This document shows, one piece after another, positions 1-9,457 of a stretch of 64,000 bases of DNA. Source of the stretch: Methylocella sp. (GTDB taxonomy: Bacteria; Pseudomonadota; Alphaproteobacteria; Rhizobiales; Beijerinckiaceae); assembly GCA_037200525.1 (NCBI GenBank), contig JBBCGG010000001.1, positions 4,456,501 to 4,520,500 on the forward strand, read 5' to 3'. The translations under genes were made by a program, and so were the position numbers. The notes beneath the pieces are model-generated. The model saw nothing but the letters and a program-made list of their open reading frames with translations, searched no databases and had not been told where the DNA came from. Within the stretch, counting starts at the first letter, position 1. Each line of letters starts with the position of its first letter.

Positions 1-443
1 AGCGCGGTCAGGCCGAGGCCATCGCGCGGGCGACCGACGCGTCATTGGCGCTCGGCGTGCCGAATATCGCCGTCATCGTCGGCGAAGGCGGATCTGGCGG
101 CGCAATCGCCATCGCCACCTGCAACCGCGTTCTGATGCTCGAGAATGCGATCTACACCGTGGCGTCGCCAGAGGCGTCGGCGTCGATCCTGTGGCGCGAT
201 TCCGCGCGGGCCGAAGACGCGGCGACAAATATGAAAATCACTGCCCAAGATCTGCTTAAATTCGGGATCATAGATAGAATCATTACCGAACCCGTCGGCG
301 GCGCCCACCGCGATTCAGACGCGATGGCGGCGACAGTTGGAGATGCGATCGAAGAAGCGCTAAAAGATCTTGGACATCTGTCGGTCGACGAACTGAGATC
401 GTCCCGATCCTATAAGTTCTTGAATATGGGGCGAAAGATATAA
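1..443 (+). CDS. accA: Acetyl-CoA carboxylase carboxyltransferase subunit alpha, C-terminal part (cut by window start)
   Basis: This is the C-terminal 146 or so residues of the alpha subunit of acetyl-CoA carboxylase carboxyltransferase, which with AccD moves the carboxyl group from carboxybiotin to acetyl-CoA in the first step of fatty acid synthesis in the cytoplasm. The reading frame is already open at base 3 and runs without a start codon, so the gene is truncated by the window edge. Visible family features are the glycine-rich GEGGSGGAIA segment, the ENAIYTVASPE segment and the SILWRD motif that follows it, all typical of AccA. The ending SYKFLNMGRKI also fits the family. It is followed by about 170 bp with no other gene before the next coding region. 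Identification is firm; the start lies outside the window. Confidence 0.95.
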   Translation, partial: RGQAEAIARATDASLALGVPNIAVIVGEGGSGGAIAIATCNRVLMLENAIYTVASPEASASILWRDSARAEDAATNMKITAQDLLKFGIIDRIITEPVGGAHRDSDAMAATVGDAIEEALKDLGHLSVDELRSSRSYKFLNMGRKI

Positions 444-617
444 AAACGGGCGGGTCCGCAGGCCCCGGGCAAGCTTCCCGCCAACACTAAATTTTAAGAT
501 AAAAGTTTGCATAATCCGGACATAAGTCGGGCTTAAGGTAACGTGCTGATAAGGTTGCCGCTAGTAACCCAGCGAGGGACGTCGCGAAAATCCCTTCGCT
601 CAACGGGCCAGAAACAG

Positions 618-2093
618 ATGCGCTGCACTTCTTTCGTCCGCCATTTTGGCGCTTCCAGCCGGTGTTTTGGCGCGTTTGCGCTCCTCGCGTCCGCGGCTTT
701 GTTTCTGGCCGGCTGCAACGAGGATAGCGTTGGCGGCGGCGCGACCAGCGCGCGAGCCAACGCGCCCATCGCCCCCCAGACTTTGGCTCTGATGGAGCAG
801 ATAGGCACGACGAAGAACGCCCCGGTGCTGATCCGCACCTATAAGAAAGAGTCAGAACTCGAAATCTGGAAAATGAAGGCGGATGGGCGCTACGCGCTTT
901 TGAAAACCTATCCGATGTGCCGCTGGTCGGGCCAGCTTGGACCCAAGACGCACGAAGGCGATCGCCAGGTGCCGGAAGGCTTTTATTCGATCACGCCGGC
1001 GCAGATGAACCCCAATTCAGCCTATTATCTGTCGTTCAACGTCGGCTATCCCAATGCCTATGACCGCGCCCTTGGACGCGACGGCGGTTCGATCATGGTG
1101 CATGGCATTTGTTCGTCGGCCGGCTGTTTCTCGATGACCGACCCGCAAATCGGCGAGATCTACGCGCTCACGCGGGAGGGATTCTCGGGCGGCCAGCGCG
1201 AGATCCAGATGCAGTCTTATCCGTTCCGCATGACCGCCGAAAACCTCGCAAAATACCGGCTTGATCAGAACATCGCCTTCTGGAAGCAATTGAAGGAGGG
1301 ATCCGACAATTTCGAGGTGACGCAGCAAGAAGTCAAAGTCGGCGTTTGCGACAAGCATTATGTCTTCAACGCAGTTCCCGTTGCTGGCGAACGTTTCGAC
1401 CCCACGGGCGCCTGCCCTGGACTGAAACGCGACGACGAAGTGCGCGGCCTGGTGGCCGAGAAGGAAAAACGCGACGAAGTCAAAGTCGCCGAACTCGCGG
1501 CGCAGGGCGTGCGGCCAGTGCACACGATTTACGTCGATGGCGGTCAACATCCAAGTTTTGCCTCGCTCTCGGCCTTTTCAAGCCGCCCCGAAGCTCTGGC
1601 GCACCCCCCGGTTGAAATTGCGCTCGACGAAGGCAAGGCCAGCGACGACAAGAGCAAGAAGGGCAAGACATCGGCGCTGGCGCAAATGGCGGCGCTGAAA
1701 GCCAACCCAAACCCGGCTGCGCCTGACATCAACGGCAACCAGGGCGATCCTGCGGATGTGACCGGAGCCATCGCGGAGCCGGCAAAGCCGCAAACCTCCA
1801 TTTTCAGCCGCTTCTTCGGCGAGAAGCCGGCTGAAAAGGCGGTCGACCAGGCGCCGGCGCCAGTCATCGCCATCAACGAACCTCTGGTTCCCCAATTCGC
1901 CGATGTGCCTTTGCCGCCTCGCCGCGGCGACGTTGTTGGCCTCGCCGCCAAGCCGCAGGCAGCTGTTTCAGGCTCGGCGGCTGCCGGGACGACCGTCAAG
2001 CCGCAGACGGAACCTGCCGCCGACAAGCCCCTCACTGGCGCTATGGGAAATGCGCCGGCCGGGGTCTCCTCGGTCGCCCAAGCCGAGCATTGA
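618..2093 (+). CDS. L,D-transpeptidase (YkuD/YafK-type) lipoprotein
   Basis: A 491-residue secreted L,D-transpeptidase-family protein, expected to act on peptidoglycan or to link proteins to it in the periplasm. The ATG at 618 gives a lipoprotein signal peptide with a hydrophobic run and a lipobox LFLAGC, placing the lipidated cysteine at residue 33; an in-frame ATG at 543 would only add a polar leader. The catalytic motif HGICSSAGCF is at about residues 162-171, with Cys170 as the nucleophile, and the upstream region (PVLIRTYKKESELEIWK and the PEGFYSI stretch) is the usual YafK-like fold. After about residue 290 the protein becomes Ala/Pro/Lys-rich and low in complexity, probably a disordered tail. 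The family is firm; the exact reaction (cross-linking or amidase-like) cannot be told from sequence. It lies 31 bp before greB. Confidence 0.85.
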   Translation: MRCTSFVRHFGASSRCFGAFALLASAALFLAGCNEDSVGGGATSARANAPIAPQTLALMEQIGTTKNAPVLIRTYKKESELEIWKMKADGRYALLKTYPMCRWSGQLGPKTHEGDRQVPEGFYSITPAQMNPNSAYYLSFNVGYPNAYDRALGRDGGSIMVHGICSSAGCFSMTDPQIGEIYALTREGFSGGQREIQMQSYPFRMTAENLAKYRLDQNIAFWKQLKEGSDNFEVTQQEVKVGVCDKHYVFNAVPVAGERFDPTGACPGLKRDDEVRGLVAEKEKRDEVKVAELAAQGVRPVHTIYVDGGQHPSFASLSAFSSRPEALAHPPVEIALDEGKASDDKSKKGKTSALAQMAALKANPNPAAPDINGNQGDPADVTGAIAEPAKPQTSIFSRFFGEKPAEKAVDQAPAPVIAINEPLVPQFADVPLPPRRGDVVGLAAKPQAAVSGSAAAGTTVKPQTEPAADKPLTGAMGNAPAGVSSVAQAEH

Positions 2094-2124
2094 AACCTCG
2101 ATAATTGCGGCCCATCTTGCTCTG

Positions 2125-2667
2125 ATGAGCAAAGCTTTCACCAAGGAGACCGAGACCGAAGTCGAGTTTGAGGATGAGATCCCCGAGCTCCCCGTCGGGG
2201 TCAAGAATTACATCACGCCCGAGGGTCTGCAGCGGCTGACCGATGAATTCAATCAATTGCATCAGATCGAGCGGCCCAAAATCGTAGAAACCGTGTCTTG
2301 GGCGGCAGGCAACGGCGATCGATCCGAAAATGGCGATTATATTTACGGCAAGCGCCGGCTGCGCGAAATCGACCGCCGGATGCGTTTTCTCCGCAAACGG
2401 ATGGAGATCGCCGAAGTCGTCGACCCCGCCCGCCAGAAAACGCGCGACCGGATCTTTTTCGGCGCCAAAGTCGATTATCTGACATCGCAAAATGAGGCCA
2501 AGACGCTGCGCATCGTCGGCATTGATGAAGCGCGGTCGGAACTTGGCGAAGTCAGCTGGATCTCTCCGATCGCCAAGGCGCTATTGAAAGCCGAAGAAGG
2601 CGATATCGTCGAGGTGCGCACGCCTAAAGGCGTCGAGTGGATCGAAGTGGTGAAGATCGAATATTGA
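2125..2667 (+). CDS. greB: Transcription elongation factor GreB
   Basis: A 180-residue GreA/GreB family factor that enters the RNA polymerase secondary channel and stimulates cleavage of backtracked transcripts. The segment NGDYIYGKRRLREIDRR followed by MRFLRKRME is characteristic of GreB rather than GreA and forms the N-terminal coiled coil, with acidic tip residues near RSENGD. The C-terminal half (GEVSWISPIAKALLKAEEGD) is the FKBP-like domain. The ATG at 2125 was chosen because the family begins close to it; the same frame is open further upstream, but that part overlaps the preceding gene. The protein carries about 25 acidic residues of extra N-terminus compared with E. coli GreB (158 residues). 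The gene is convergent with the fumarase gene. Confidence 0.92.
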   Translation: MSKAFTKETETEVEFEDEIPELPVGVKNYITPEGLQRLTDEFNQLHQIERPKIVETVSWAAGNGDRSENGDYIYGKRRLREIDRRMRFLRKRMEIAEVVDPARQKTRDRIFFGAKVDYLTSQNEAKTLRIVGIDEARSELGEVSWISPIAKALLKAEEGDIVEVRTPKGVEWIEVVKIEY

Positions 2668-2704
2668 TCCGCTTGAGGAGAGATCAGAGAGACGCCTTAA
2701 GACT

Positions 2705-4321
2705 TCACCCCAAATTCAGCTCTTTGAAAAAGTCGTTGCCTTTGTCGTCGATGACGATGAAGGCCGGAAATTTCTCGACTTCGATCCGCCAAACCGCTTC
2801 CATCCCGAGTTCGGGATATTCCAGAACCTCGACCTTCTTGATGCAATCCTGCGCCAGCCGCGCCGCCGCGCCGCCGATCGAGCCGAGGTAAAAGCCGTGA
2901 TGTTTGGCGCAGGCATTTCGCACCTGGGCAGATCTGTTGCCCTTGGCGAGCATCACCATCGAGCCGCCGGCGCTTTGAAACTGCTCGACGTAGGAATCCA
3001 TGCGGCCGGCCGTCGTCGGGCCGAAGGAGCCCGAGGCGAAGCCTTGCGGCGTTTTCGCAGGGCCGGCGTAGTAAACGGGGTGATCTTTGAAATAGGCCGG
3101 CAGAGCCTCGCCGCGCTCTAGCCTTTCGCGGATTTTGGTATGGGCGAGATCGCGAGCGACGACCATCGGGCCGGTTAGCGAAAGCCGCGTCTTGATCGGA
3201 TGTTTCGACAATTCAGCGAGAATTTCAGGCATTGGCCGGGTCAAATCGACTTCGACGACCGAGCCGCCGAACGCAGCCTCGTCAACCGGCGGCAGGAAGC
3301 GCGCCGGATCATGTTCGAGTTCTTCGAGAAAGACGCCATGCCGGTTGATCTCGCCGAGCGCCTGACGATCGGCAGAACAAGAAACGCCCAATCCGATCGG
3401 CAGCGATGCGCCATGGCGCGGCAAGCGGATCACCCGCACGTCGTGGCAAAAATATTTGCCGCCGAACTGCGCGCCGACGCGCAAGTCCTGGGTCATCCGC
3501 AAAATTTCGGCCTCCATCTCCAGATCGCGGAAGGCGTGGCCGTCTTCGCCGCCTTGCGTCGGCAATTCATCGAGATAATGCGTTGAGGCCAGCTTGACGG
3601 TCTTCAGGTTCAGCTCAGCCGATGTGCCGCCAATGACGATCGCAAGGTGATAGGGCGGGCACGCGGCCGTCCCCAAGGTCAGGACCTTTTCTTTTAGAAA
3701 CTCCAGCAGGCGGTCCCGCGTCAAAAGCGAGGGCGTTCCCTGGAACAAATAGGTCTTGTTGGCCGAGCCGCCTCCCTTGGCGACAAAGAGGAATTTATAT
3801 GCGTCTTCGCCCTCGGCATAGATCTCGATCTGCGCCGGCAAATTGGTCTTGGTGTTGATTTCCTCGAACATGCTGAGGGGAGCCAGCTGCGAATAACGCA
3901 GATTCTTCTTGTCATAAGCGTCCCTGATGCCCTCGGCGATCGCGCTGGCGTCATCGCCGTCGGTAAACACCAGCCTGCCCTTCTTGCCCATGACGATAGC
4001 GGTACCAGTATCCTGGCACATGGGCAAAACGCCGCCTGCGGCAATATTGGCATTCTTCAGAAGATCATAGGCGACGAATTTATCGTTCGAACTCGCCTCG
4101 GGATCGTCGAGAATTTTAGCGAGCTGCGCGAGATGGGCCGGCCGCAGCAAATGATTGATGTCGATCATCGCCGCTTCGGCGAGAGCGCGGATCGCTTCTC
4201 GCTCAACCACGAGAATTTCGCGCAGTCCAAAGGATTCAAGCCGCACGCCATTGCAGGCGAGCTTGCGGAAAGGGGTCTTGTCCTTGCCGAGCGGGAACGG
4301 CGAGTGATATTGGAACGTCAT
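2705..4321 (-). CDS. Class I fumarate hydratase ([4Fe-4S])
   Basis: A 538-residue iron-sulfur fumarase that hydrates fumarate to L-malate in the TCA cycle. Three cysteines at residues 102 (MCQDTGTA), 221 (TAACPPYH) and 315 (GVSCSADR) are spaced 119 and 94 residues apart, as in E. coli FumA (105, 224, 318), and should ligate the [4Fe-4S] cluster. Length and the conserved [21 protein letters not shown] segment agree with the FumA/FumB family. The ATG at 4321 is preceded by GAGG at good spacing; an ATG at 4339 and a TTG at 4342 are alternative starts. The gene is divergent from glucokinase across about 140 bp. No class II fumarase is in this window. The family is firm; the exact paralogue name is not assigned. 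Confidence 0.93.
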   Translation of the reverse strand: MTFQYHSPFPLGKDKTPFRKLACNGVRLESFGLREILVVEREAIRALAEAAMIDINHLLRPAHLAQLAKILDDPEASSNDKFVAYDLLKNANIAAGGVLPMCQDTGTAIVMGKKGRLVFTDGDDASAIAEGIRDAYDKKNLRYSQLAPLSMFEEINTKTNLPAQIEIYAEGEDAYKFLFVAKGGGSANKTYLFQGTPSLLTRDRLLEFLKEKVLTLGTAACPPYHLAIVIGGTSAELNLKTVKLASTHYLDELPTQGGEDGHAFRDLEMEAEILRMTQDLRVGAQFGGKYFCHDVRVIRLPRHGASLPIGLGVSCSADRQALGEINRHGVFLEELEHDPARFLPPVDEAAFGGSVVEVDLTRPMPEILAELSKHPIKTRLSLTGPMVVARDLAHTKIRERLERGEALPAYFKDHPVYYAGPAKTPQGFASGSFGPTTAGRMDSYVEQFQSAGGSMVMLAKGNRSAQVRNACAKHHGFYLGSIGGAAARLAQDCIKKVEVLEYPELGMEAVWRIEVEKFPAFIVIDDKGNDFFKELNLG

Positions 4322-4463
4322 CTTGCTGGCCTCATGCATCAATCATCGGATATTTTAGATGCCGGCGGCCCCCTGTCCAAGGAAACCTTTGCAAGCCCGG
4401 CGCGTCCTCCCCTTTTCGCGGACGCGGCTCGCGCCTTGCCCTCACGCACGAAAGACTGATCGT

Positions 4464-5462
4464 TTGGATTTCCCCTTTCCGGTTCTCCTTTGTGACATCG
4501 GCGGCACCAATGCGCGTTTCGCCCTTGCGCCCGAGCCCGGCGCGAAGCTACAGCCGGGGCCGCGTCTCAAAACCGCAGCCTATCCGAGCTTCGAGGCCGC
4601 GCTGGCTGTCGCGTTCGCCAGCTTTGGCGCTAAACCGCGCTCGCTTATCGCCTGCGCCGCCGGGCGCGTCGCGGGACGCAGCACAAAGCTGACTAACGCA
4701 AATTGGTCTATCGATGGCCCGAATGTGGCGGCGGAGCTGGGGCTCGCTCAAGGTCTGCTGCTGAATGATTTCGAGGCGCAGGCCCTGGCTTTGCCCGCGC
4801 TTCAGCCCGGCTGGACGACGCCAATCGGCGCTCCCGTAGACGCGCTGGCCGGCCTCCAGCTTATCATTGGGATCGGGACTGGGCTCGGCGGAGCCGCCTT
4901 GATCGAGGTAGAGGGACGCCACCTAGCGTTGCCGATGGAGCCCGGACATGTCGATTTCGGCCCGGTCGGAGCCGAGGAGACCGCGATCTGGCCTCATATC
5001 GACATAGCGGCGCACGGTCGCGTCAGCGCCGAAACGATTCTGTCCGGTCAAGGTCTCGTCCGGCTTCACCGCGCACGTTGCGCGACAGCCGGTCAAGCTA
5101 AGCCCTCATTGGATGAAATTGCGCTGATCGCGCAAGCTCATGCGCAGCCAGATGGCGAAGCAGCGCGAACGCTGCGGCTGATCTGGAGCCTCGCCGCAAG
5201 GCGGGCCGGCGATCTCGCTATTGATTTGCTGGCCACAGGCGGCGTGACTTTCTCGGGCGGGATTTTGCCGCGGCTCATCGCCTTCCTGGAGCCCCAGAAA
5301 TTTCGCGCCCGCTTCGAAGATAAGGCGCCCTTCGGCGAGATGATGCGAGGCATTCCCGCCCGCCTGATCGTGGCCGACGATGTGGTGCTTTCCGGCATGG
5401 CGGCTATAGCCGCCGCGCCGAGCGCTTATATCGTTGATTATGGCCAGCGCGCCTGGAGATGA
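4464..5462 (+). CDS. glk: Glucokinase
   Basis: A 332-residue glucokinase of the proteobacterial Glk family, phosphorylating glucose to glucose-6-phosphate with ATP. The N-terminal phosphate-binding motif DIGGTNARFAL starts at residue 11; LLNDFEAQALALPAL, IGIGTGLGGAAL and PMEPGHVDFGP further on are the sugar-binding and ATPase-fold segments of the family. No ATG is suitably placed. A TTG at 4464 preceded by GAAAG starts three residues before the usual beginning and gives the family length (E. coli Glk has 321 residues), so I take it as the start; an in-frame ATG at 4359 would add an unrelated leader. It stands alone between a divergent fumarase and a convergent ptsN. Confidence 0.9.
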   Translation: MDFPFPVLLCDIGGTNARFALAPEPGAKLQPGPRLKTAAYPSFEAALAVAFASFGAKPRSLIACAAGRVAGRSTKLTNANWSIDGPNVAAELGLAQGLLLNDFEAQALALPALQPGWTTPIGAPVDALAGLQLIIGIGTGLGGAALIEVEGRHLALPMEPGHVDFGPVGAEETAIWPHIDIAAHGRVSAETILSGQGLVRLHRARCATAGQAKPSLDEIALIAQAHAQPDGEAARTLRLIWSLAARRAGDLAIDLLATGGVTFSGGILPRLIAFLEPQKFRARFEDKAPFGEMMRGIPARLIVADDVVLSGMAAIAAAPSAYIVDYGQRAWR

Positions 5463-5498
5463 GTTTGCCGCGCGGCGATGTCGCGGATCTTGAACGGT

Positions 5499-5963
5499 TT
5501 AAGCTGCGTGGGTCGCCGTCTCTTCAGTCAAGACCGCATAGAGCGCATTGGCGTCGCGGGCGGCTCTAAGCTTGGCCGTAACCGCTGGATCGCGCAGCAT
5601 GCGCGCAAGGCGCGCCAGCGCTTTCAAATGATCGGCGCCAGCTGATTCCGGGGCGATCAGCAGGAAGATGAGATCGACGGGGGCCCCATCCAATGCTTCA
5701 AAATCAATTGGGCGCGCAACCCTCGCGAATATTCCGAAAATCGATTTGGCTCTCGCCAGCTTGGCGTGAGGAATGGCTATTCCATCGCCGGTACCGGTTG
5801 AGCCAAGACGCTCGCGCTGAACCAGCGCATCAAGGATCTCCCTCGCGGGAAGATGCGAAAGAGCCGCAGCTTTCTCGCTCAGTTCCTGCAGCGCCTGCTT
5901 CTTCGAGCTCGCTTTGAGCGAGGGGATGATCGCCTCTGGGCTGATCAATTCAGTCAACAACAT
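5499..5963 (-). CDS. ptsN: PTS IIA-like nitrogen-regulatory protein PtsN
   Basis: A 154-residue EIIA-Ntr protein, a phosphoryl acceptor of the regulatory nitrogen PTS (PtsP-NPr-PtsN) that controls potassium and nitrogen physiology. The phosphorylatable histidine is His66 in GIAIPHAKL, and the preceding RERLGSTGTGDG stretch is typical. The ATG at 5963 gives the family start MLLTELISPE; a TTG at 5975 would add four residues. In related Hyphomicrobiales ptsN lies just downstream of rpoN and hpf. Here hpf has decayed, which leaves about 800 bp between rpoN and ptsN. The ptsN reading frame itself looks intact. Confidence 0.93.
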   Translation of the reverse strand: MLLTELISPEAIIPSLKASSKKQALQELSEKAAALSHLPAREILDALVQRERLGSTGTGDGIAIPHAKLARAKSIFGIFARVARPIDFEALDGAPVDLIFLLIAPESAGADHLKALARLARMLRDPAVTAKLRAARDANALYAVLTEETATHAA

Positions 5964-6075
5964 AAGTTCAAGCAATCTGATCTGCGCCCGCTTGGGAATT
6001 TAGGCTATTCGGCAATTTGGGTTGATCGATGGCGGGCGTCTATCGGCAATCCATTATTGCTGTCTTCGCGCGACC

Positions 6076-6413
6076 TTACGCCCGGCGAGGATCGATCCAT
6101 CCGTTGTGACGGCGATGCGCGACATCGGTCCGGCCATCGCTGGCATGGCCAAAAATTACTAAGGGCGAATGTGTCAATTCTAGCTCCATGACGGCGCTGG
6201 AAACAGTCATCTCTTTAAACGATGAAGCGTATTCGACGATGACCGCCGCAAGGTGCGATCATTGGGAAATGCGGAATTTTCTGACTCGATCGGGCGCTGG
6301 GCGACGATCTGACCGGTCGCATATTTTGAGATGGTCGACTCGATCCGCGCCTGAACATGGGCGCGAGGCTCCTCGCCGGTGCCCCGATTCTTGCCTGAGA
6401 CGCGCAATGTCCC
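6076..6413 (-). pseudogene. hpf: Decayed ribosome hibernation factor gene (long-form hpf remnant)
   Basis: Remains of hpf, whose product dimerises and silences 70S ribosomes in resting cells. On the minus strand from 6410 one frame reads TLRVSGKN, then AHVQARIESTISKYATG, the N-terminal domain, and goes on to NDRTLRRSSSNTL before a stop near 6207. A second frame, open from about 6240, reads EYASSF, then TVSSAVMELEL and, after a short gap, AHRRHNGWIDP, ending with TAA at 6076-6078. These match the C-terminal dimerisation domain of long-form Hpf (family pattern: V..AVMELDL ... YRR..G..GWIDP). Most of the middle of the protein is missing, the frame changes, and the position of the start codon now reads GGG. 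Position between rpoN and ptsN is the usual one for hpf. I am confident of the identity and of the loss of function. Confidence 0.85.
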
Positions 6414-6771
6414 TAGCCATTCCCCGCTTTGCGGCAACAGCAATTTTTTGAGCCTCACCTCTTTGTAGCGATTACCAAACGGTTAAGAGTCTCTTGATGC
6501 AAAGTCAAGAATCTCGTGTCCCGCACATTGCTTTCATGCGGCCAAGTCTTGGAGCGCGAGGCTGAAAAAACGGAAAGACTTCGCAGCGAGATCACCCGTT
6601 AAAACAAATAGATAGAAAGCGCAATCGATTCAACTTTAAGCGAGGCGGCGCCATCTTGGCTTAGGGCATTTACTCACGCTTTTTTATTGCAGCGCTGCCG
6701 CCATCACTTGGAATGATTCCATGTTGCTGCGATGGCTCGCGCGTCAAAACGTCTCGACCGCTCGCGGAAAC
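6414..6771. other. Intergenic stretch between rpoN and the hpf remnant, no gene seen
   Basis: About 360 bp downstream of rpoN. It is more AT-rich than its surroundings (for example around 6440-6510 and 6595-6640). I see no open frame with family resemblance, no tRNA and no clear terminator hairpin. It probably holds the old promoter and leader of hpf, now without a purpose. Confidence 0.5.
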
Positions 6772-8328
6772 TTACGCTTTCTCGCGGCGCCTTTCTACGG
6801 ACGATGGGATTTTCAGACTTTCACGATATTTGGCGACCGTGCGGCGCGCGATATCGACATTGACTTCCCTGAGTTTAGCGACGATCGCATCGTCGGAAAG
6901 AACGCTGTTCGGACTTTCCCGATCGATCATATGCCGGATGCGAAATCGCACCGATTCGGCGGAATGGGCGTCGCCGCCATTCTGCGAGGCGATCGAAGCC
7001 GTGAAAAAATATTTGAGCTCAAATAGGCCGCGGGGCGTCGCCATATATTTATTCGAGGTGACGCGCGAGACTGTCGATTCATGCATGCCAATCGCGTCCG
7101 CGATGGTTTTCAGATTGAGCGGCCGCAGATGTTCGACGCCGCGAACGAAAAACGCATCCTGCTGCCGCACGATCTCGCTTGAGACTTTAAGGATCGTGCG
7201 CGCTCTTTGCTCAAGGCTCTTCGTCAACCAGTTGGCGGTTTGCAGGCAGTTTGACATAAAGGTCTTGTCTGCATCATTGGGTTTGCCTTTAGTCACCCGC
7301 GTCGCATAAGCATGATTGACGAGAAGACGCGGCAAAACTTCGGTGTTTAGCTCGACATGCCATGAGCCGTCAGGCAAGGCGCGCACAACGACATCAGGCA
7401 CAAGAGGCTGGATCGAGCCGCCGCTGAAGGCCCGTCCCGGCTTCGGATTGAGCCGCCGGATCTCAGCAAACATGTCAGCGACGTCTTCTTCATCGACATT
7501 GCAGATCTTGCGCAGGGCAAGAAAATCGCGTTTCGCCAAAAGGCCAAGATTGGCGACCAACGCCTTCATGGCCGGATCGAACCGATCGCGCTCGCGCAAT
7601 TGAATGGCGAGGCACTCCGCGAGATCGCGCGCGCCGACGCCTGGGGGATCGAACGCCTGAATCAGCGTCAAAACCCCCTCGACGCGCTCGATGGGCGTAT
7701 GCAGGCGCGCGGCCGTCTCGGAGAGAGAATCGGCGTAATATCCGGCATCGTCGATGGAATCGATAAGGATTTGGCCAATCAGGCGGTCAATTTGATCCGT
7801 CGTGGCGAGCGTCAACTGCGCCGTCAGGTGATCCTTGAGATTGATTTCCGCCGCCACATAGGCTTCGAGATTAGGCGCGTCACCATCGCCGCCGCCCCCG
7901 CCGCTCGCAGACGATCCGGACCAGGAGGTCGCCGAAAGGCCCAAGCCCTCGAGGCGGTCGACAGGCTCAAGCGGAGCCTTCACCCGGTCATCATCGAAAG
8001 CATTGGATAATTCGGTGCCAAGGCTCGCCTCTAGGGCGCCTCGGTCCGTCGCGAAGGACTCCGAATTCCAATCGCCTTCGGCAGCTTCGTTAAAATCCTG
8101 ACTGGACGCCTCCGCCGTCTCGATGCCTTCAATGCCGGCGATCAGCTCATGCCGGTCAGGCGCGTCATCGGCGCGTTCAAGCAAAGGGTTGCGCTCAAGT
8201 TCTTCCTGGACGAAGGCGGTCAGCTCCATATTGGAGAATTGGAGAAGCTTGATCGCCTGCAAAAGCTGCGGCGTCATGACCAGGGACTGGCCCTGGCGCA
8301 TAATGAGCTTGGTGCTGAGCGCCATCAT
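6772..8328 (-). CDS. rpoN: RNA polymerase sigma-54 factor
   Basis: A 518-residue sigma-54, which directs RNA polymerase to -24/-12 promoters that need AAA+ activators. Region I is the Q/L-rich start (QGQSLVMTPQLLQAIKLL), followed by an acidic region II. The core-binding and promoter-binding domains follow, and the RpoN box ARRTVAKYRE lies near residues 494-503. Length and ends match the alphaproteobacterial family. It sits 175 bp after lptB, as in other Hyphomicrobiales, and in front of the broken hpf and ptsN. The start is the first of two consecutive ATG codons. No nitrogen-fixation or other obvious sigma-54 target genes were recognised here. Confidence 0.96.
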   Translation of the reverse strand: MMALSTKLIMRQGQSLVMTPQLLQAIKLLQFSNMELTAFVQEELERNPLLERADDAPDRHELIAGIEGIETAEASSQDFNEAAEGDWNSESFATDRGALEASLGTELSNAFDDDRVKAPLEPVDRLEGLGLSATSWSGSSASGGGGGDGDAPNLEAYVAAEINLKDHLTAQLTLATTDQIDRLIGQILIDSIDDAGYYADSLSETAARLHTPIERVEGVLTLIQAFDPPGVGARDLAECLAIQLRERDRFDPAMKALVANLGLLAKRDFLALRKICNVDEEDVADMFAEIRRLNPKPGRAFSGGSIQPLVPDVVVRALPDGSWHVELNTEVLPRLLVNHAYATRVTKGKPNDADKTFMSNCLQTANWLTKSLEQRARTILKVSSEIVRQQDAFFVRGVEHLRPLNLKTIADAIGMHESTVSRVTSNKYMATPRGLFELKYFFTASIASQNGGDAHSAESVRFRIRHMIDRESPNSVLSDDAIVAKLREVNVDIARRTVAKYRESLKIPSSVERRREKA

Positions 8329-8503
8329 AAACTCGACTTTGAACCATATCGGCTATCGCAAGAGCGCCAGACGGCCATGGCGGCCCGTTTCTTGCTTATA
8401 GCACAAGTTATGTGGTTGTATCTCAGCGATGCAACTATTTTCGGGCGCACGCGGCGATTGAGGGATGGAAGCCCCAATGTCAGCCCCTCGACGAAGCATC
8501 CAA

Positions 8504-9457
8504 TCAGAGCTGAAAATCTTCACCAAGATAGAACCGGCGGACGTCCGGGTCCGCGACAATGTCGCTCGGCGTTCCCTGGGTCAGCACCTTGCCCGCGTGT
8601 ATGATATAGGCGCGATCGATCAGTCCTAAGGTTTCGCGAACATTGTGGTCAGTGATAAGGACGCCGATGCCGCGCCGTTTCAGATGCTGGACGAGAATTT
8701 GAATATCGGCGACGGCAATCGGGTCGATTCCCGCGAAAGGCTCGTCGAGCAGGATAAAGGACGGCCGGCTGGCCAGGGCGCGCGCTATTTCGCAACGGCG
8801 CCGCTCGCCGCCCGAAAGGGCGATCGACGGCGATTTGCGCAAGGACTTGATGTCAAATTCTTCGAGCAGCGCTTCGAGCTCGACAACGCGCTTGCGCTTG
8901 TCGGGCTGCGTAATCTCCAGAACGGCCCGAATATTGTCCTCGACGCTAAGCCCCCTGAAAATAGAGGCTTCCTGCGGCAAATAACCGATCCCAAGACGTG
9001 CGCGCCGATACATCGGAAGCCGCGTCACATCGTGGCCGTCAAGCTCGATGCTGCCGCCGTCCGGCCGGATCAGCCCCGTGACCATATAGAAAAGGGTCGT
9101 CTTGCCAGCGCCGTTCGGCCCAAGCAGGCCGACCGCCTCGCCGCGGCGCACGATCATGCTCACATCTTCGATGACGCGGCGCATCTTATAGGCTTTGCGC
9201 AAATGACGAACAGCGAGAACGCCGTCCAAAGCCGCTTTGGAGGCGAACGCGGCCGACTCGGGCTCCCTTTCGAGGTCGGACATCATGTTCTGCGGGTTTA
9301 ATGCCGCTTGCCGCGGCGTCGGCGCCAACTCCGCCGCATTCCAATCGGCGAGGGTCGTGGAGCTCTCCTCTTTGATCAACAATGCGCTGAAGCCGGCGGG
9401 TCCCGCCGCCGCCCGGCGAGTCGCCCCGCGCTGGAACAAACCGCGCAGCCCGATCAT
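8504..9457 (-). CDS. lptB: LPS export ABC transporter ATP-binding protein LptB, with N-terminal extension
   Basis: The cytoplasmic ATPase that powers LptBFGC extraction of lipopolysaccharide from the inner membrane. The ABC core has Walker A GPNGAGKTT, signature LSGGERRR, Walker B FILLDEPFAGIDP and the switch histidine in LITDHNVRE. The core fills the C-terminal 240 or so residues. Before it the frame stays open for about 115 more residues with several possible starts: 9571, 9553, 9457 (MIGLRGLFQRG) and 9286. None has a strong Shine-Dalgarno sequence. I give 9457 as a compromise (317 residues); the shortest plausible form starts at 9283-9286. It follows lptA after a gap of about 270 bp or less, depending on the start, and precedes rpoN. 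Confidence 0.88.
   Translation of the reverse strand: MIGLRGLFQRGATRRAAAGPAGFSALLIKEESSTTLADWNAAELAPTPRQAALNPQNMMSDLEREPESAAFASKAALDGVLAVRHLRKAYKMRRVIEDVSMIVRRGEAVGLLGPNGAGKTTLFYMVTGLIRPDGGSIELDGHDVTRLPMYRRARLGIGYLPQEASIFRGLSVEDNIRAVLEITQPDKRKRVVELEALLEEFDIKSLRKSPSIALSGGERRRCEIARALASRPSFILLDEPFAGIDPIAVADIQILVQHLKRRGIGVLITDHNVRETLGLIDRAYIIHAGKVLTQGTPSDIVADPDVRRFYLGEDFQL

Noticed and set aside
1903-2124. Upstream extension of greB
   Set aside because: It is an out-of-frame reading of the L,D-transpeptidase tail; GreB homology begins at 2125.
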